This document shows positions 61,328-64,000 of a stretch of DNA of 64,000 nt, in pieces. The notes under the pieces are model-generated. The model made no database searches, had not been told where the DNA came from, and saw only the letters and a program-made list of their open reading frames with translations. Within the stretch, counting starts at the first letter, position 1, and every line of letters starts with the position of its first letter. The translations under genes and the position numbers were made by a program. The stretch comes from RYN-230 sp963844695 (GTDB lineage: Bacteria > Actinomycetota > Actinomycetes > Streptosporangiales > Streptosporangiaceae), in the NCBI GenBank assembly GCA_963844695.1, contig CAWJPL010000016.1, positions 124,001 to 188,000 on the forward strand, read 5' to 3'.

Positions 61328-62125
61328 GTGGCAGAGTCGTTCGGCTCGGACGCCGAACGCTATGACCGGGCCCGGCCCCGCTATCCCGACGCCATGGTGG
61401 AGGCGATCGCCACCGCCAGCCCCGGCCCGGACGTCGTGGACGTCGGCTGCGGGACCGGCATAGCGGCCCGGCAGTTCCAGGCGGCCGGGTGCCGGGTGCT
61501 CGGGGTCGAACCCGACGCGCGGATGGCCGACGTGGCGCGGCGGTTCGGGGTCGAGACCGAGGTGGCGAAGTTCGAAGCCTGGGACAGCGGCGGCCGGGCG
61601 TTCGACGCGGTCATCGCCGGGCAGGCCTGGCACTGGGTGGACCCGGTCGCAGGAGCGGTCAAGGCGGCGCAGGTACTGCGGCCGGGTGGACGGCTCGCGG
61701 TGTTCTGGAATTCGTTCCGCCCCCCGGCCGACGTGGGTGAGGCTCTCGCCATGGTGCACCGCCGGGTGCTGCCCGGCTCGCCGCTCAGCCGCGGGGTGAT
61801 GCCCGGCCCGGACGCGTACTCGGCGCTGTGCACAAAGGCAGCCGACGGGATGCGGCAGGCGGGCGCGTTCACCGACTCCGGCGAGTGGCGATTCGACTGG
61901 GACCGGCCCTACACCCGCGACGAGTGGCTGGACGTGGTCCCTACCTTCGGCGGCTTCAGCCAGATCCGGCCAGCCACGCAGGAAGAGTTGCTGGCCGGCA
62001 TCGGCGCCGTCATCGACGCGGTCGGGAGGCAGTTTCACGATGGGCTACACCGCTGTCGTGGCCACCGCAGCGCGCACCTGACCCGCCGGGTCCGGCCGGT
62101 GACCCGCCATGATCACGGTCAATAA
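61328..62125 (+). CDS. Class I SAM-dependent methyltransferase, tail frameshifted
   Basis: About 250 residues. Motif I is V-V-D-V-G-C-G-T-G-I (residues 36-45), followed by V-L-G-V-E-P-D and A-G-Q-A-W-H-W-V-D-P, then L-R-P-G-G-R-L-A-V-F-W-N. The small substrate is unknown. Near 62027 a one-base change shifts the frame. In the true frame the end reads G-S-F-T-M-G-Y-T-A-V-V-A-T-A-A-R-T-stop (TGA 62079-62081), the usual ending of this family, so the last 30 written residues are spurious. TetR operators lie upstream. Confidence 0.87.
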   Translation: MAESFGSDAERYDRARPRYPDAMVEAIATASPGPDVVDVGCGTGIAARQFQAAGCRVLGVEPDARMADVARRFGVETEVAKFEAWDSGGRAFDAVIAGQAWHWVDPVAGAVKAAQVLRPGGRLAVFWNSFRPPADVGEALAMVHRRVLPGSPLSRGVMPGPDAYSALCTKAADGMRQAGAFTDSGEWRFDWDRPYTRDEWLDVVPTFGGFSQIRPATQEELLAGIGAVIDAVGRQFHDGLHRCRGHRSAHLTRRVRPVTRHDHGQ

Positions 62126-62158
62126 GGGGTGCTGCGAGTCAGCGAAATTGACCGTGAT
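62112..62158. repeat. 12-bp inverted repeat, possible intergenic repeat element
   Basis: ATCACGGTCAAT (62112-62123) and ATTGACCGTGAT (62147-62158) are perfect complements with a 23-base spacer. They lie just after the true stop of the methyltransferase. They could form a terminator hairpin or belong to a dispersed palindromic element. No T-run follows. Confidence 0.55.
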
Positions 62159-62217
62159 TACGCGCGGGGCGCTCACACGTTCAAGACGGCGCGGCGCGAG
62201 GCGGGCAGGCTGGGGAG

Positions 62218-62628
62218 ATGCGTTTCGATACCAAGATTGCCATCGCGGTCCGCGGGGACCTGGCGAACTGGCAGCAGCTGAACGTGACCGCGTTCCTGGC
62301 CAGCGGCGTGGCCGCCGTCTGCGACGAGACTATCGGGAAGCCTTACGAAGACGGGTCTGGCCACCGTTACCTGGAGATGTTCCGCCAGCCAGTGCTGGTC
62401 TACGTGGCGGACGGGCCGGGCCTCGGCGCGGTCCGCGAGCGCGCGGCCGCCCGGGAGATGCCCATCGCGATCTACACCGAAGACATGTTCGCCACCGGGC
62501 ACGACGAGGCCAACCGGGCCGTGGTCCAGGCGGTGCCCGCCGACGGCCTGCGCCTGGCCGGGATCGCCGTGTACGGGCCGCGCAACGCGGTGGACAAGGT
62601 GGTCAAGGGCCTGGCGCTGCACCCCTGA
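62218..62628 (+). CDS. DUF2000 family protein
   Basis: 136 residues with the DUF2000 pattern (a PTH2-like fold): K-I-A-I-A-V-R-G-D-L-A-N-W-Q-Q-L-N-V-T-A-F-L, G-K-P-Y-E-D-G and P-I-A-I-Y-T-E-D-M-F-A-T-G-H. The biochemical role is unknown; it is often found near AraC regulators, and one lies about 1.7 kb away. The ATG follows GGGGAG. Its last 26 bases overlap the convergent hydrolase. Confidence 0.85.
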   Translation: MRFDTKIAIAVRGDLANWQQLNVTAFLASGVAAVCDETIGKPYEDGSGHRYLEMFRQPVLVYVADGPGLGAVRERAAAREMPIAIYTEDMFATGHDEANRAVVQAVPADGLRLAGIAVYGPRNAVDKVVKGLALHP

Positions 62629-63539
62629 TCGCCGGCGGGCGGCCCGCCAGGTCGAGCAGGTCATCCAGCACGGTGCCGAACGAGCGCGCGGCGAGGGTCA
62701 GATGACCTTCGCCGGGGGCCAGGTGGGCCCGTGCTCCCGGGACGTGCCTGGCCAGCCAGGCGCCGTGGCTGAACGGGACCATCCGGTCCTCTTCTCCCTG
62801 CCAGATGGCGACCGGGACGCCGCCGGCCTGCTCCAGCGGGAAGCCCCAGCCGCTGACGAACGCGATGTCGTCGTCCCGCCAGCCGGCCACGCCCGCCCGC
62901 AGGGCGAGCCGGAACGACTCGGCCAGGTACTCCGCGAACTCCGCGGTGACCACGGCCCGGTCCGCGGCGGAGATCAGGCCGCCCATCTCCTGCGCCACCT
63001 GACGCCCGGTGACCTGGCCGAGACCGGCCGCGGCCTCCTCCAGGAACGTGGTGAGCGCGGCCTCCCCCTGCCCGGCCGCGGCGAACTCGGCGACGTTCTC
63101 CGGTCCCATCCCGGCCGTCCAGTCCAGGCCCCCGGCGTCGAGCGGGGCCACGCCGGCCAGCGAGGCGGCGGCCAGGCACCGGCCGGGCAGCAGCGCCGCG
63201 CACGCCAGTGCGTGCGGGCCGCCGCCGGACCAGCCGACGGTCACGAACTGCCGGGCGCCGAGCCCGTCCAGCACCGTCGCGGCGTCCGCCGCCGCGTCCG
63301 CGACGCGGCGGCCGGGCCGCGCGGTCGAGCCGCCGTAGCCGGGCCGGGCGTACATCACGGTGCGCAGCCCCCGCTCCGCGGCGGCCAGCGGCCATGTCCG
63401 GGGACGCGACCAGCCCGCCAGGGGTCCCGTTGTGGAAGAGCAGCACCAGGCCATCCTCCGGGCCGGTGCTCAGCACCTCGAGCTCCCGGCCGTCCGCGGT
63501 AGCCAGGACCCGGGTGACGTGCGGCGGTTCGTTGGTCAT
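62603..63539 (-). CDS. Alpha/beta hydrolase, frameshifted near N-terminus
   Basis: About 310 residues from ATG 63539. It starts T-R-V-L-A-T-A-D-G-R-E-L, and after a one-base break near 63395 continues A-A-E-R-G-L-R-T-V-M-Y-A-R-P-G-Y-G-G-S. The nucleophile elbow is V-G-W-S-G-G-G-P-H-A, acid in Q-G-E-E-D-R-M-V-P and base His in G-E-G-H-L-T-L. This is a typical haloperoxidase/hydrolase-like enzyme of unknown substrate. The 3' end overlaps the DUF2000 gene antiparallel by 26 bases. Confidence 0.82.
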
Positions 63540-63561
63540 GCTGGTCACCTTAGTCACGGCG

Positions 63562-64000
63562 TCAGGGCAGGCGACTCAGGTCCACCGTCTGCACCTGGGC
63601 CGACTTGGAGTTGGTGACCAGCAGCGTGGTGCTGTGCGAGACGACCGCGAACTGCCGGGGTTGCAGGCCCGACCGGAGGTAGCCGACCAGGGCCGGTTTG
63701 CCGGCCAGAGCCTTGGCCGTGTCGACCACGGCCAGGTTGGCCTGGGCCCCCGGCCCCCCGTCGCGGTTGGAGTCGGCGACCACGATCCGGCTTCCGTTGC
63801 TGATGACCGCCAGCCCGAGCGGTGACTGGCCGACGGCGACGCGGGCGATCAGGGCATGCGCCGGATCGCTGACCAGCTTGGCGGCCGAGAAGCCCAGCAG
63901 CGCGTTGGAGCCGACCGCGGTGACCCACAACTGCTGGCCGTCGGGGGAGAACGCCACGCGGTTGGTCTGGCAGCCAGCCGGGATTGACTTCATCACCACC
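63562..64000 (-). CDS. Beta-propeller (YncE-like) protein, truncated by window edge
   Basis: Only the C-terminal 145 or so residues lie in the window. They contain repeating blades: V-A-F-S-P-D-G-Q-Q-L-W-V-T, L-G-L-A-V-I-S-N-G-S-R-I-V-V-A-D-S-N and Q-F-A-V-V-S-H-S-T-T-L-L-V-T-N. These are the W/V-A-D/N-x-x-S propeller repeats of lactonase/YncE-like proteins. The start lies beyond 64000, and location and function are unknown. Confidence 0.75.
   Translation of the reverse strand, partial: VVMKSIPAGCQTNRVAFSPDGQQLWVTAVGSNALLGFSAAKLVSDPAHALIARVAVGQSPLGLAVISNGSRIVVADSNRDGGPGAQANLAVVDTAKALAGKPALVGYLRSGLQPRQFAVVSHSTTLLVTNSKSAQVQTVDLSRLP

Noticed and set aside
1..64000. CRISPR arrays, tRNA genes, prophage or toxin-antitoxin systems
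   Set aside because: No regularly spaced repeats, no cloverleaf sequence and no phage structural genes or Cas proteins were recognised on either strand. The tandem repeats seen are short and contiguous.

Overview
The window is very GC-rich, densely coded and actinobacterial. It uses GTG and TTG starts often and carries a SigK/RskA pair, an F420-type luciferase-like oxidoreductase, a CYP51-like P450, an RNase H/phosphatase gene beside rnpB, and actinobacterial ApbE and DUF families. Two sedolisins and a G1 glutamic peptidase are secreted acid-protease families, which suggests a mildly acidophilic soil actinomycete of the Streptosporangiales/Catenulispora/Trebonia kind. That placement is inference.

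Layout. 0.3-5.2 kb: a polytopic GT-C-like membrane protein, a slipin and a P450. 5.2-23.8 kb: a head-to-tail tandem duplication of about 9.3 kb. Each copy holds DinB, sedolisin, two small proteins, a luciferase-like oxidoreductase, an ABC exporter with a divergent MarR regulator, a YdeI/OmdA-like protein, a serine beta-lactamase-like hydrolase, a LuxR remnant and a DUF1801 protein. The copies differ at scattered bases and have decayed in complementary places: DinB is broken in copy B and the YdeI-like gene in copy A. 24-27 kb: a PhyH-like dioxygenase, then a CitE-like lyase and a CoA transferase that converge and are both full of frameshifts. 27.3-35.6 kb: a sugar-type ABC importer with an ADP-ribosylglycohydrolase-family (ARH) enzyme under a divergent LacI regulator, followed by a second LacI-ARH pair that is intact. 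35.6-43.6 kb: G1 peptidase, small LuxR protein, squalene/phytoene-synthase-like and cis-prenyltransferase genes, a TmrB-like ATPase, GNAT enzymes, rnpB, RNase H/phosphatase and a zinc-ribbon coiled-coil protein. 44.3-47.6 kb: RskA, SigK and a divergent Tat-type molybdopterin oxidoreductase with SigK-like promoter motifs facing both ways.

50.4-57.2 kb is the most interesting unit. An ApbE flavin transferase lies between two small anchored Ser/Thr/Pro/Ala-rich proteins that both end in S-G-G-S, close to the canonical [S/T]-G-A-[S/T] flavinylation motif. A ferric-reductase-like membrane cytochrome, a NuoF-like flavoprotein, a [3Fe-4S]-type ferredoxin and a two-component system follow, and the same 11-bp direct repeats precede the cytochrome and the response regulator. 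This reads as a regulated electron-export module with a possibly new kind of minimal flavin carrier. 57.4-64 kb: a GT39 glycosyltransferase, AraC, TetR with paired operators in front of a methyltransferase, DUF2000, an alpha/beta hydrolase and a truncated beta-propeller gene.

Caution: more than twenty single-base frameshifts interrupt otherwise well-conserved genes between 24.9 and 63.4 kb. Many may be consensus errors rather than real pseudogenes. They are marked individually.
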